Shown here: positions 52,317 through 61,100 of the stretch, piece by piece
Layout of the letters: each line of letters begins with the position of its first letter
How positions within the stretch are numbered: position 1 is the first letter of the stretch
Assembly: GCF_010500845.1 (NCBI RefSeq)
Contig: NZ_JAAAMI010000009.1
Location: forward strand, 1 to 64,000
Direction of reading: 5' to 3'
From: Flagellimonas sediminis
GTDB taxonomy: Bacteria > Bacteroidota > Bacteroidia > Flavobacteriales > Flavobacteriaceae
Length of the DNA stretch: 64,000 nucleotides
Notes under the pieces: generated by a model
Databases searched by the model: none
What the model was told of the DNA's origin: nothing
Seen by the model: the letters and a program-made list of their open reading frames with translations, nothing else
Made by a program: the position numbers and the translations under genes

Positions 52317-53132
52317 TCATTTTGGTCGGTCCGGAAGAATCAAAAAAGGAACCGTTAATTTGGTGTTCAGGTCTTTGATGATTCCCTTACCGATAAATTC
52401 CAAAAAGAAATGATGTTGGTAGTAGACCATGCAAAGCATGTCAATGTTCCACAACTCCACAAATTCCAAAATGGTACTGACCTTATCCTGAAATACAGGT
52501 AAGACCACTTCTTTGGAAAGGTTCTTGGAAATCGCTTTTAAAAACTTAGCCCTGTGTTTGGCCATAGAATCTGTTCCCTTGCTTTCTTCTATGCTCATAG
52601 GCAACAATGTACTATCCATGATATTGGAAAAAAATAAAAGCGCCCTCACATTTTCCTCGGCAATGGCATTGACATAATTGGATACGAAGGCAATTTTTTC
52701 CACAGGTTTAAAATCAATTTCCAACGGAACGATCAACACTGGACACTGGTTAACTTCACGCACCAATTGCATGGCATTGTTACCAAACAAAATGTTGGCA
52801 CCCTCTTCTTTGGCCTTGTTGCCAATTACCATCAGATCAATCGGAAATTCCATGGCATATCCCAAAATTCCCTTGGTCACACTATGGCACAGGGATACTT
52901 TTTTGATTTGATGATTGGAATTTTTACCCAAATCCAGCACTAACCTATGCGCCATGGCATCCAACCCTTGCACGGATTCCACTTGTTCGTTTTCTGAAAC
53001 ATTCCCTGCGGAAGATGTACACACATTTACCAGATGAAAGGTGCATTCCTTACTTTTGAACAGCTTAGCCGCATAATACAGGGCATTGTATGAATTGTTG
53101 GAAAAATCCGTTGGGACCAAGATTTGTAACAT
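52317..53132 (-). CDS. Universal stress protein with degenerate nucleotide loop (USP-B)
   Basis: 271 residues, start MLQILVPTDFSNNSYNALYYAAKLF typical of the family. The first-domain loop reads VIGNKAKEEGANILFGNNAMQLV, losing the G-x2-G-x9-G-S/T pattern of its paralogues (Ala and Asn in key places), so ATP binding is doubtful; it may dimerise with another USP. Three bases after the preceding USP gene; co-transcribed. Confidence 0.88.
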   Translation of the reverse strand: MLQILVPTDFSNNSYNALYYAAKLFKSKECTFHLVNVCTSSAGNVSENEQVESVQGLDAMAHRLVLDLGKNSNHQIKKVSLCHSVTKGILGYAMEFPIDLMVIGNKAKEEGANILFGNNAMQLVREVNQCPVLIVPLEIDFKPVEKIAFVSNYVNAIAEENVRALLFFSNIMDSTLLPMSIEESKGTDSMAKHRAKFLKAISKNLSKEVVLPVFQDKVSTILEFVELWNIDMLCMVYYQHHFFLEFIGKGIIKDLNTKLTVPFLILPDRPK

Positions 53133-53135
53133 GGC

Positions 53136-53984
53136 TTAACTTTTAAGATTATAGGGAAGTACCAAAAATGGGATTTGACTGTGAAGACCCATATTCTTAA
53201 TTACGGGCTCTATAAACAAGCGTTCCAAAAAGGTGTGTTTGTTTTTGACCATGACCAATATTTCGGCGGTCACTTTTTCCTGTATGGCATTGATGGCGAT
53301 AGCCAACTCTTGATCGGGCACATCGTGAAAAATATGGTTTTGTTCCACCATCAAACCTTCTAAGTGGCCCCTGTTATTTTCCTGTGTTTCCGTTAATCCC
53401 TCTGGGGAAGCTACATGCATGATATGGATCTTGGAATGCCATAATCTGGCCAATTTCAGTAGGAAGGCAACATCAATCTTATCAAAATCGACTTCGAGGT
53501 CGGTAGGAAATAAAATTTCTCCTGGGGTTGTGTACTTGTAATTTGCTGGAATGACAAGTACCGGAATTTGGGCGCGGTTGAGCACATGAACTGTATTGGA
53601 ACCGAACAAAATTTCTTTGGCACCTGTTGCTCCCTGGGTGCCCATGATGATAAGGTCCACTTGTTCTTTCTTAGCAAATAACCGGATTTCATCTTCTAGG
53701 GTATTGAATGCCGTATGGGTAACAAATTGATGTTTGGGATTGTCGAACTTGGCTTTGATACGCTCCCGGGTTTTATCCAACTGTGCTTCCGCGGCGTACT
53801 TTAAATCGTCAGGTAGACCTATTAGGCCCGGACTTCCCAAGGCATAATCAATACGATAAATAGCAGGGGTATAGGTGTGCATAAGGTAAAAAACGGTTGT
53901 AGTATTTTCCAACAACCTAGCCGCATAGCTGATGGCATGGAACGCATTTTCGGAAAAATCGGTGGGCAGTACAACCTTTATCAT
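53136..53984 (-). CDS. Universal stress protein, tandem domain (USP-C)
   Basis: 282 residues, MIKVVLPTDFSENAFHAISYAARLL. The first domain has a canonical ATP loop (IMGTQGATGAKEILFGSNTVHVL), and the second domain is divergent. First gene of the USP-C/B/A operon, preceded by the FNR-like box at 54046-54057. Confidence 0.92.
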   Translation of the reverse strand: MIKVVLPTDFSENAFHAISYAARLLENTTTVFYLMHTYTPAIYRIDYALGSPGLIGLPDDLKYAAEAQLDKTRERIKAKFDNPKHQFVTHTAFNTLEDEIRLFAKKEQVDLIIMGTQGATGAKEILFGSNTVHVLNRAQIPVLVIPANYKYTTPGEILFPTDLEVDFDKIDVAFLLKLARLWHSKIHIMHVASPEGLTETQENNRGHLEGLMVEQNHIFHDVPDQELAIAINAIQEKVTAEILVMVKNKHTFLERLFIEPVIKNMGLHSQIPFLVLPYNLKS

Positions 53985-54045
53985 GACGCATTTGCTTTAC
54001 ATCCTACAATGGCATAAAGCTAGCTACCTATTAATCGAAATACTA

Positions 54046-54057
54046 TGATTTCCATCA
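54046..54057 (-). promoter_or_regulatory. FNR-like box upstream of USP-C operon
   Basis: TGATTTCCATCA is an exact TGAT-N4-ATCA palindrome, 61 bases before the start at 53984, the same distance as the box before the hsp20 operon. Confidence 0.6.
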
Positions 54058-54088
54058 CATTAAAAACCAGTTGCCGTTTTATGTTGAT

Positions 54089-54925
54089 TTATTGATGGAT
54101 GACATAAAAGGGCACCTTGGTATGAAAACTGATTTGCTCCACCAAAGAATCGAACAAGATCAATTGAATGAAATTCAGGTTTTTGGCTACCATGACCATC
54201 ATGTCAATGTCTCTACTTTCCACAAAACATTGAATGGCGGACTTTACACTTTTGTTGGTTATGGTGTGGGCACTGTACCGGGCCGGAAAGGATTCTTCCA
54301 TAAAATCTAGCAGGTAATCCTTATTTGTGGTCTGTTCAGGATTTAGGGAATCATGCCCTTTCATCACATTCATGACCCTAAAATTACCGTCTCCCAACTC
54401 CAGCATTTCTGACATAGAGCGTAATATTTCGTGGGAATAGAAAATATTGTAATCCGTAGGAAAGGCAATTTCTATAGGTTTTGAAAACGCTACATTATTG
54501 GGAACCACCAAAGTATTGCACTGCACCTTGGTCACTACATCACCAGCATTGCTGCCTACCACTTTTTCTTGTAAACCGGAGACGCCTTTGGTCCCCATTA
54601 CAATCAGGTCGATGTGTTGCCCTTCCACGTGCTTTTTTATAGTTGGAACGAAAAAGCCATTTTCATGAAGGGAGTAAAAGTAATGGTTGGGGTTGTTGTT
54701 AAGTTTTCGTGTGCTTTCCACCAATTCCAGCAACTTTTTTTTGGAGGTCGACGGAATTGTACCCTTTGTCCCGTCAACCGCCTCATCCTCCAAATTGGAA
54801 TCCAAAACTGAACCCACATACAGCAAATAAAAGCTGCACTCCTTGGCATCGAACAATATCTGGGCATATTTTAACGCGTTGGTGGAGTTTTCAGAAAAAT
54901 CCGTAGGGATCAAAATATTCTTCAT
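54089..54925 (-). CDS. Universal stress protein, tandem domain (USP-D)
   Basis: 278 residues, MKNILIPTDFSENSTNALKYAQILF. First-domain loop VMGTKGVSGLQEKVVGSNAGDVV is canonical; second domain without it. Likely monocistronic with its own FNR-like box 50 bases upstream (54976-54987), and separated by about 100 bases from USP-C. Confidence 0.92.
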   Translation of the reverse strand: MKNILIPTDFSENSTNALKYAQILFDAKECSFYLLYVGSVLDSNLEDEAVDGTKGTIPSTSKKKLLELVESTRKLNNNPNHYFYSLHENGFFVPTIKKHVEGQHIDLIVMGTKGVSGLQEKVVGSNAGDVVTKVQCNTLVVPNNVAFSKPIEIAFPTDYNIFYSHEILRSMSEMLELGDGNFRVMNVMKGHDSLNPEQTTNKDYLLDFMEESFPARYSAHTITNKSVKSAIQCFVESRDIDMMVMVAKNLNFIQLILFDSLVEQISFHTKVPFYVIHQ

Positions 54926-54975
54926 CGGGCTTCTGAATAAGGTCCAAAGTTTAACATTCCCTTAAACACATGGAA

Positions 54976-54987
54976 TGATAAATATCA
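54976..54987 (-). promoter_or_regulatory. FNR-like box upstream of USP-D
   Basis: TGATAAATATCA fits TGAT-N4-ATCA, with TGATA and TATCA arms around AA, 50 bases before the USP-D start codon and 26 bases after the regulator gene's stop. Confidence 0.6.
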
Positions 54988-55013
54988 TGCCTATTTTCCT
55001 TGAACCCCCAATA

Positions 55014-56063
55014 TCAATGCACCCGCTCCAATGCTGCTTTGTCCAGCACCACAATATTTCTGTTCTCAATCGTAATAAGCCCTTCGTTTTTGAAATCGGA
55101 CAAGGTCCTGATCAAACTTTCCGTGGCAATGCCTGCCACGCCTGCCAAATCGCTCCGTGCAATTTTTAAGGGACTGTTCTTTCCTCTGTTCATGGCCTTG
55201 CAATACATCAACAGGGTCTGTGCCGTTTTCTTCCTAACAGAGCTATAGGCCATTTGCAACAATTGCTTTTTGATCTGTACCAAATCCTCCGCAATGACAT
55301 CCATCAGTTCAAGGGAAACGTTCTTGTTCTCTTCAAGGATCGATTTCACCTTTTCCTTATGGAGCCCTGCCAATTCCACATCCTCAATGGCCACCGCATA
55401 TTCTTGGTAAGGAAAGTTATCCGTTAGCGAGGTAAATCCCAAAAAATCGTCTTCGGAACAGACGGAGGTAATAAGTTCCTTGCCTTCTTCGTCCAGACCA
55501 CAACTTTTGACCACCCCTTTTAAAATGAGGTACACCATATTGGAGTGCTCGCCTATAGTATAAATGGTTTCATCCTTTTTATATGTGAACAACTGTCCGT
55601 GGTCGTCAAAGAAATTCTTCAGCTCGTTAAGGGAACGTATGTCATCTCCTTCTTTATGGGTGGCCTTCCGATCCAAAAAGGAGTTTTCCAAATGTTCCGC
55701 TTTTTCCAACCGGGAGTAAATGGCGCCTAAAAGTTCTTCCTCCTCAAAAGGTTTGGTAAGGTAATCATCCGCTCCTAAATCCATGCCTTTGCGAACCTCG
55801 GAACGTTCAGTTTTGGCCGATACAAAGATGAAGGGAATATGCCGGGTCTGATCACAGGATGCCATTTGTTCAAGCACTTCATAGCCATCCATTTCGGGCA
55901 TCATGATATCGCAAAGTACAATATCCGGGCGTTCCCTTTTGGCCAGTTCCAGAGCCAACTTTCCATTGGAGGCCGCAAAAACCCGAAACCCCGAGAGTCC
56001 CAGCAATTCTTCTACATTTTCGCGTAAAGAGGTGTCATCCTCAACCAGAAGCACTTTTTTCAT
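55014..56063 (-). CDS. Response regulator fused to Crp/Fnr-type transcription factor
   Basis: Receiver domain (1-125) with phospho-acceptor Asp52 in IVLCDIMMPEMDGYEVL and acidic pocket VEDD. Then a cyclic-nucleotide-binding-like domain (LFTYKKDETIYTIGEHSNMVYLILKGVV) and a Crp-type helix-turn-helix (ARSDLAGVAGIATESLIRTLSDFKNEG). The recognition helix has Glu and Arg spaced as in CRP/FNR (ESLIR), which read the GA of TGA half-sites. No FNR iron-sulphur Cys cluster. Starts at 56063; the longer reading from 56144 overlaps the kinase. Likely master regulator of the boxes in this window. Confidence 0.9.
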   Translation of the reverse strand: MKKVLLVEDDTSLRENVEELLGLSGFRVFAASNGKLALELAKRERPDIVLCDIMMPEMDGYEVLEQMASCDQTRHIPFIFVSAKTERSEVRKGMDLGADDYLTKPFEEEELLGAIYSRLEKAEHLENSFLDRKATHKEGDDIRSLNELKNFFDDHGQLFTYKKDETIYTIGEHSNMVYLILKGVVKSCGLDEEGKELITSVCSEDDFLGFTSLTDNFPYQEYAVAIEDVELAGLHKEKVKSILEENKNVSLELMDVIAEDLVQIKKQLLQMAYSSVRKKTAQTLLMYCKAMNRGKNSPLKIARSDLAGVAGIATESLIRTLSDFKNEGLITIENRNIVVLDKAALERVH

Positions 56064-57600
56064 TTTCCTTGTTGTTAATGGGTATGTGCAGTGTAAATGT
56101 GGAGCCCTTGCCCAACTCACTTGTAAAAGTGATATTGGCGCCAAGGTTGTGCATATGCTGGCGTACTATGTTCAACCCTATCCCCGTACCCTGAACAGTG
56201 AGTACGTTACTGGCCCTAAAATACCGATCAAAAATAAAGGGTTGTTCCTTCTTAGGGATTCCAAGTCCTTGATCCGTGATAGCAATCTGCAATGCGGCAC
56301 CTATCTTAGTGGCCTTCAGTTCTATTTCGGTATCCTCGGGGCTATACTTTATGGCGTTGTGCACTAAATTGGAAAGTGACAGGGCCATGATCTTCTCATC
56401 AAAATCGATGGTTATACCTTCAATATCCATAGGATATCGGATTCGTTGACCTTCCTTCAAAAGCGTATTGGAGTCGTAAATGACCTCATTGACCAACTTG
56501 CTCAATGGGAAATTAGTGATATTGTAATTGACTTTTCCTGTATCCAACCGTTCAATCGATAGAAAATCGGTAAGGATGCTATCCAAATGTCTTACCTTAG
56601 ACTTAATGGTGTTGATGTGCTTGTCCCTTTTATCCTGTTGATCGGTTTCGGTGTATTTTGACAAAAGCGAAGTGGAAGTCAAAATACTGGTCAAAGGAGT
56701 TTTGAACTCATGCGAGACCAAGGACAAAAATTTGGTCTTGAGTTCGTTCAGTTTTTTTTCTGCTGTCAAGGCTTCCCTAAGTTGTTGGGTACGTTCCTCA
56801 ACGGTGTTCTCCAATTGTTGGGTATAGGTCTTTCGTTCCGTGATATCCAATACAATGGCCACACAGACCTTCCGTTTGCCAATGGCCGACAATTGAAGGT
56901 GCACCTCCACCGGATAAAGGCTGCCATCCTTCCGTTTATGAACGGTTTCAAAGTTTACTTTCTCCCTTTTTCCCCCGATCAATGGGGCCACCAATCGTTT
57001 CATCACTTCCATGGAGAGTTTCGGTTTAATGTCCAGTACAGACAACCGGTTTAACTCCTCCAGATGATACCCAAGGTTGAGTTGGGCCCCTCGGTTTACG
57101 TTGATGAATACAAAGGTTTCGGCATCAAAGACATAAATTTCGTTCAGTGATTCATCAAAGATCTGGAACCAATAATCTATGGTCTGTTCCGCCTTTTTAC
57201 GTTCCGTAATGTCCACAACAATGGCCATCACATATTTTTTGTTCCCCAGACTGAAGGGGTTCAGGCTTATTTCCAAAGGAAACCGCTGCCCGTTCTGTTG
57301 TACTCCAAATAATTCCAGGCCAGGGCCCATGGTCCTTGCCTTTCCTTCCTCAATAAAATCGCGGACCTCATGCCGATGCCTTTGGCGCAATCCTTCCAAA
57401 ATCAATACATCCAATGGCCTACCCACCAAATTTTCTTCTTGGTATCCGAACATCCTATTGGCTGCAGAATTGGCCGACACAATCTCCTGCGATTCATCAA
57501 CAATGACCACTCCTTCGGAAATTACTTCCGAAATTACCTTCAAGACATCGTATTTTTCCAATAGTTCCATAGCCACCTTAAAGGTACTGATTTTGGTCAT
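56041..57600 (-). CDS. PAS-domain sensor histidine kinase
   Basis: 519 residues, cytoplasmic with no membrane helix: two PAS domains (about 15-135 and 140-265), coiled linker, H-box SLVSHEFKTPLTSIL, N-box SNLVHNAIKYSPEDT, and G-boxes DQGLGIP and GTGIGLNIVRQHM. The 3' end overlaps the response regulator gene by 23 bases, so they form a cognate pair. PAS ligand unknown; no heme or Cys cluster evident. An alternative start at Met11 (57570) is possible; a TGA-N6-TCA sequence covers the first start codon (57588-57599). Confidence 0.93.
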   Translation of the reverse strand: MTKISTFKVAMELLEKYDVLKVISEVISEGVVIVDESQEIVSANSAANRMFGYQEENLVGRPLDVLILEGLRQRHRHEVRDFIEEGKARTMGPGLELFGVQQNGQRFPLEISLNPFSLGNKKYVMAIVVDITERKKAEQTIDYWFQIFDESLNEIYVFDAETFVFINVNRGAQLNLGYHLEELNRLSVLDIKPKLSMEVMKRLVAPLIGGKREKVNFETVHKRKDGSLYPVEVHLQLSAIGKRKVCVAIVLDITERKTYTQQLENTVEERTQQLREALTAEKKLNELKTKFLSLVSHEFKTPLTSILTSTSLLSKYTETDQQDKRDKHINTIKSKVRHLDSILTDFLSIERLDTGKVNYNITNFPLSKLVNEVIYDSNTLLKEGQRIRYPMDIEGITIDFDEKIMALSLSNLVHNAIKYSPEDTEIELKATKIGAALQIAITDQGLGIPKKEQPFIFDRYFRASNVLTVQGTGIGLNIVRQHMHNLGANITFTSELGKGSTFTLHIPINNKENEKSASG

Positions 57601-57656
57601 AGGCCGGTTTTTTTTGCATGCCTATCTTTATTTATCAAGCACAGGAAAATAGCAAA

Positions 57657-58064
57657 ATGATGGGAAAAAGTAAGAAACAAGGGAATGAACTGTATCAAAA
57701 TTTAGGTAAGCTTTTTTATGCCGTTGCAATGGCCGATCATAGCATTCACGTGAAGGAATTGGAAAAACTGAATGAACTGGTCCATGATATTTGGCTGGAT
57801 ATGGATACCGTTGAGGATGGATATGGTACGGACGCCGCCGCCCAAATTGAGACCGTTTTTGAATGGCTCTTGGAATATGGGAAAAATGCTGATGACGTCT
57901 ATGAGGAGTTTGAACAGTTTTATACCGAAAACAAACCATTGTTTACGCCCAAGATCAAACAATTGACCATGTCCACAGCTAGGGCAATTGCCTCCTCGTT
58001 CTCCGGAAGCAACAAAGCCGAATTGATCCAACTTGGCAGATTGGAACTTTTGTTCCGTTCCTGA
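57657..58064 (+). CDS. TerB-like hypothetical protein
   Basis: About 135 residues from ATG 57657 (an upstream ATG at 57618 gives 148). Helical bundle with LGKLFYAVAMADHSIHVKELEKLNELV, a pattern typical of TerB/tellurite-resistance-like domains in which D and E residues bind metal. Divergent from the histidine kinase gene and adjacent to it, convergent with a USP gene whose stop is one base away. Confidence 0.7.
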   Translation: MMGKSKKQGNELYQNLGKLFYAVAMADHSIHVKELEKLNELVHDIWLDMDTVEDGYGTDAAAQIETVFEWLLEYGKNADDVYEEFEQFYTENKPLFTPKIKQLTMSTARAIASSFSGSNKAELIQLGRLELLFRS

Positions 58065-58886
58065 TCATAGTTTGATGGTCATCACGGGTAATTTGGCATG
58101 GTTGGATACATTTTCGGCCAAGCTTCCTACTAGAAAATGGGCAAAGCCTTTTCTTCCGTGGGTGGGGATTACCAATAGATCCACATTGTTCATCAAACAA
58201 TAGTTGAACAATCCTCCTTCTACGGTATGATAGTTATAAAAGTGCACCTCAACGGATTGGTCCAGTTCTCTTTTAAAGTCAGCCACTCGTTTTCTCACAT
58301 CATCAACTCCCATGAAATTGGCCCCTGCATCATTTATATACACTATTTCAATAGAGGCCGATAACAGCTGTGCAAGCGCGGATGCTTTTTTAAACGCAGG
58401 GATACTTTCATTTTCCAAATCCGAGGCAAAAACCATTTTGTTTACTTTAAAATCAAGATGTTGATGTTTAATGACCAAAACGGGGATTTCAGAAGTGCGG
58501 ATTACCTTTTCGGTGTTGGATCCCACAAATAGATCGGACAAACCACTCGTGCCGTGAGACCCCATGACCACCAAGTCGCAATTTTGCTCTTTGGCCACTT
58601 GGTTCACTTCCTTAAAGTCCTTATAGTTTTGGATGATGACCTCAACGGGGATTTCCCGGAGATACTCTTTTTTGGTAATGTCTTTTAGTTTTTTCTTCGC
58701 CAATTTTAAATAGTACTTGGCCTCCTGTTCTTCGGCAATTTCCGAGTTGGCCAATACGGATTCAGACATGCCTATCATATGAAGCAGTACAATCCCAGAT
58801 TCATGTTTTTTGGCCATTTGGGCGGCTACCTCAAGAGCATATTCCGAATACTCGGAAAAATCGGTGGGTACTAGAATTTTTTTCAT
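58065..58886 (-). CDS. Universal stress protein, tandem domain (USP-E)
   Basis: About 273 residues from ATG 58886 (MKKILVPTDFSEYSEYALEV; the longer frame starts at 58928). First domain loop VMGSHGTSGLSDLFVGSNTEKVIRTSEIPVLVI is canonical, and the second domain loop VIPTHGRKGFAHFLVGSLAENV is also nearly intact, unlike in the other four USPs. A palindrome with TGAC..GTCA arms lies upstream (59010-59025). Confidence 0.92.
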   Translation of the reverse strand: MKKILVPTDFSEYSEYALEVAAQMAKKHESGIVLLHMIGMSESVLANSEIAEEQEAKYYLKLAKKKLKDITKKEYLREIPVEVIIQNYKDFKEVNQVAKEQNCDLVVMGSHGTSGLSDLFVGSNTEKVIRTSEIPVLVIKHQHLDFKVNKMVFASDLENESIPAFKKASALAQLLSASIEIVYINDAGANFMGVDDVRKRVADFKRELDQSVEVHFYNYHTVEGGLFNYCLMNNVDLLVIPTHGRKGFAHFLVGSLAENVSNHAKLPVMTIKL

Positions 58887-59009
58887 GATATCCGAAGTTA
58901 TCGCCATGGGATTTTGTTCTTGAACCAAAAATCCAAAACGCCTATACTTGTGATAGTTTCCATTTGTTTGGATTTTAGCTTAAAAGTAGAAACCATGTCT
59001 CCGCAATCC

Positions 59010-59025
59010 TATGACCTAGGTCATA
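59010..59025 (-). promoter_or_regulatory. 16-bp perfect palindrome upstream of USP-E
   Basis: TATGACCTAGGTCATA is a perfect palindrome carrying a TGA-N6-TCA core (TGACCTAGGTCA). It shares ACCTAGGT with the palindrome at 11193-11206. It is 82-125 bases before USP-E depending on the start, and 22 bases past the cbpM stop. Confidence 0.55.
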
Positions 59026-59046
59026 TCATTATGAATACGGAGCAGC

Positions 59047-59337
59047 CTACCCCAACCTATCCAACTTTCTGCGAAGGGCGACAACTTCTTGCTGAAGGTT
59101 CTGTACCTGCTCCAATAAATGGTACACGGCCTGTATCCCTTCTGGGTTTATGTCGAGTTCGCGATGCAACCGCACCATTTTTTCAAGGATGGGCAATTCT
59201 TCCATAGGGATGAAGGCTTCCTCTTCAACATGGTCTACCCTCAAAAGTTCAAACTCCTGCATGGAGAGAACAAAGGATTCCTGCACCCCGTGATGCTCAC
59301 AAAATGTTTTGATCGATATGTAGTTTTCCTGTGCCAT
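59047..59337 (-). CDS. cbpM: Chaperone modulator CbpM family
   Basis: 96 residues, all-helical; binds and inhibits the CbpA J-domain in other bacteria. The MerR-like start YISIKTFCEHHGVQESFV and the C-terminal helix MVRLHRELDINPEGIQAVYHLLEQV are family-typical. Four bases after cbpA; same operon. Confidence 0.9.
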   Translation of the reverse strand: MAQENYISIKTFCEHHGVQESFVLSMQEFELLRVDHVEEEAFIPMEELPILEKMVRLHRELDINPEGIQAVYHLLEQVQNLQQEVVALRRKLDRLG

Positions 59338-59341
59338 GTTT

Positions 59342-60250
59342 TTATGCTAGGTTGGCTTTTTCAAGGGCTTCAAATAAGGTGCGTTGTTCTGGGGTAAGGT
59401 TTTTGGGAATGCTCACATTATAGGTCAAAATCAAATCCCCGAACTGACCTTCCTTTTTATATTTGGGAAATCCTTTTCCCTTTAGTTTGACCTTGGTGCC
59501 GTTGTCGGTACCTGGCGTTACCTTTAATTTTACTTTTCCGGTTAAGGTTTCCACCACTATTTCACCACCGAGTACTGCTTTTACCAAAGGAACTTGGACA
59601 TTTTTGTACAGATCGGCCCCATCTCTTTTAAAAACCGTGTTGTTTGTGATGAAGAAGGTGATATAAAGGTCGCCTGCAGGGCCTCCTTCAATTCCGGGCC
59701 CGCCATGCCCGTTGATCTTGATGGTCTGTCCATCTTCGATGCCGGCAGGGATACTTAACCGGATGTTCTTCCCATTCACGGTGAGGGTCTGTTTTTTGGT
59801 GGTATACACATCCATAAGTGACAAATGCAATTCCGCATGGTAGTCCTGACCGCGGTAACGAACTTTTTGTCCCCGACCACCAAAGCCAGTGGCACCCCCG
59901 AACATGGATTCAAAGAAATCCGAAAAATCCTGGGTAGAACCTCCCGAGTGGGAATAGGTGTATCCTGAATAATCGCCCTGCGGCCTCTGTGCCCTTGAAC
60001 GTTTTGCCTTTTCAAATTCTTCGGCATGTTGCCAGTCCTTTCCGTACTGGTCATATTTTTTCCTTTTATCAGGGTCCGAAAGTACTTCATTCGCCTCGTT
60101 CACCTTTTTAAAGTTCAATTCGGCATCCTTGTCATTCGGATTCAAATCGGGATGATATTTTCTGGCCAGCTTCCGATACGCTTTTTTAATGTCGTCGGTG
60201 CTTGCACTTTTATCAACCCCCAAAACCTTGTAATAGTCAATAAAATCCAT
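59342..60250 (-). CDS. cbpA: CbpA/DnaJ-type co-chaperone
   Basis: About 302 residues from ATG 60250 ([17 protein letters not shown]). J-domain with HPD in [17 protein letters not shown], Gly/Ser-rich linker ([25 protein letters not shown]), and DnaJ C-terminal domains without the Cys-rich zinc part, as in CbpA. Stimulates Hsp70. Paired with cbpM. Possible regulatory box at 60354-60365, about 100 bases upstream. Confidence 0.93.
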   Translation of the reverse strand: MDFIDYYKVLGVDKSASTDDIKKAYRKLARKYHPDLNPNDKDAELNFKKVNEANEVLSDPDKRKKYDQYGKDWQHAEEFEKAKRSRAQRPQGDYSGYTYSHSGGSTQDFSDFFESMFGGATGFGGRGQKVRYRGQDYHAELHLSLMDVYTTKKQTLTVNGKNIRLSIPAGIEDGQTIKINGHGGPGIEGGPAGDLYITFFITNNTVFKRDGADLYKNVQVPLVKAVLGGEIVVETLTGKVKLKVTPGTDNGTKVKLKGKGFPKYKKEGQFGDLILTYNVSIPKNLTPEQRTLFEALEKANLA

Positions 60251-60353
60251 AGTTGAAATTGTATTCACTTTTTGAAACATCCTGTGATGAACCCAAAATT
60301 CTTCCCAAGAAAATTCCTATTCAAATTAAGAAAAAGTTGGGTAAGGTCCACAA

Positions 60354-60365
60354 TGACCGATATCA
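60354..60365. promoter_or_regulatory. Weaker TGA-N6-TCA box between cbpA and upp
   Basis: TGACCGATATCA has the TGA..TCA core but unequal arms. Distances are 103 bases to cbpA and 80 bases to the upp start at 60446. Counted as lower-confidence member of the motif set. Confidence 0.35.
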
Positions 60366-60445
60366 GGAAATCCTATAACCTCCCTTCCGAAGTTTCTGCC
60401 TATTTTTACATAGAGCACAACACCCAACCGCCAAAGTTATTGCTG

Positions 60446-61099
60446 ATGATAGTACACCAGTTCGATCAGACCAATTCCGTTTTGAATACCTTCTTGGCAG
60501 AAATGCGCGACATCCATATTCAAAAAGATCCCATGCGCTTTAGAAGGAACATTGAACGGATTGGAGAGGTACTTGCCTATGAAGTGAGCCAATCCTTGGA
60601 CTATGAGGAAGCCGAAATTACCACACCCCTTGGCAAGAAAAAGACCTACCTATGCTCGGACCAACTGGTGCTTTGTTCGGTATTGAGGGCGGGCCTCCCC
60701 CTTCACAATGGACTATTGAGCTTTTTTGACGGTGCGGAAAATGCTTTTATCTCGGCTTATCGCCATCACCCCAACAATGAAGATGATTTTGAAGTAATCG
60801 TAAAATATTTTGCGGCACCTTCTCTGGATGGCAAGATTTTGATCCTTACCGACCCCATGTTGGCCACTGGTAAAACTTTGGAGAATGTGCTGAAGGCTTT
60901 AAAGGGACATGGTACGCCAAAACAAATCCACATCATATCCGTTATCGGTTCTAAAATGGGTGTTTCCAAGGTAGCTCAGGTTTTTCCTAGGGATACACAA
61001 CTATGGATCGCTGCCGTGGATGAGGGATTGTCCAGTAAGGGATATATTATTCCTGGCCTAGGCGATGCGGGCGACTTAAGTTATGGGGTAAAATTATGA
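60446..61099 (+). CDS. upp: Uracil phosphoribosyltransferase
   Basis: Converts uracil and PRPP to UMP (pyrimidine salvage). From ATG 60446 (MIVHQFDQTNSVLNTFLAEMRD, matching the usual UPRT start) the chain is 217 residues; a longer frame from 60272 encodes an untypical extension. Motifs: RFRRNIERIGEVLAYE, SVLRAGLPL, PRPP loop LILTDPMLATGKTL, and the C-terminal GLGDAGD. Adjacent to the convergent hydrolase gene. Confidence 0.95.
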   Translation: MIVHQFDQTNSVLNTFLAEMRDIHIQKDPMRFRRNIERIGEVLAYEVSQSLDYEEAEITTPLGKKKTYLCSDQLVLCSVLRAGLPLHNGLLSFFDGAENAFISAYRHHPNNEDDFEVIVKYFAAPSLDGKILILTDPMLATGKTLENVLKALKGHGTPKQIHIISVIGSKMGVSKVAQVFPRDTQLWIAAVDEGLSSKGYIIPGLGDAGDLSYGVKL

Positions 61100-61100
61100 T

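Noticed and set aside
57588..57599. TGATTTTGGTCA matching TGA-N6-TCA
   Set aside because: It covers the first codon of the histidine kinase and has unequal arms; if the kinase starts at Met11 it would be 18 bases upstream, but chance is more likely.
60272..60445. N-terminal extension of uracil phosphoribosyltransferase
   Set aside because: Not conserved in family; normal start at 60446.
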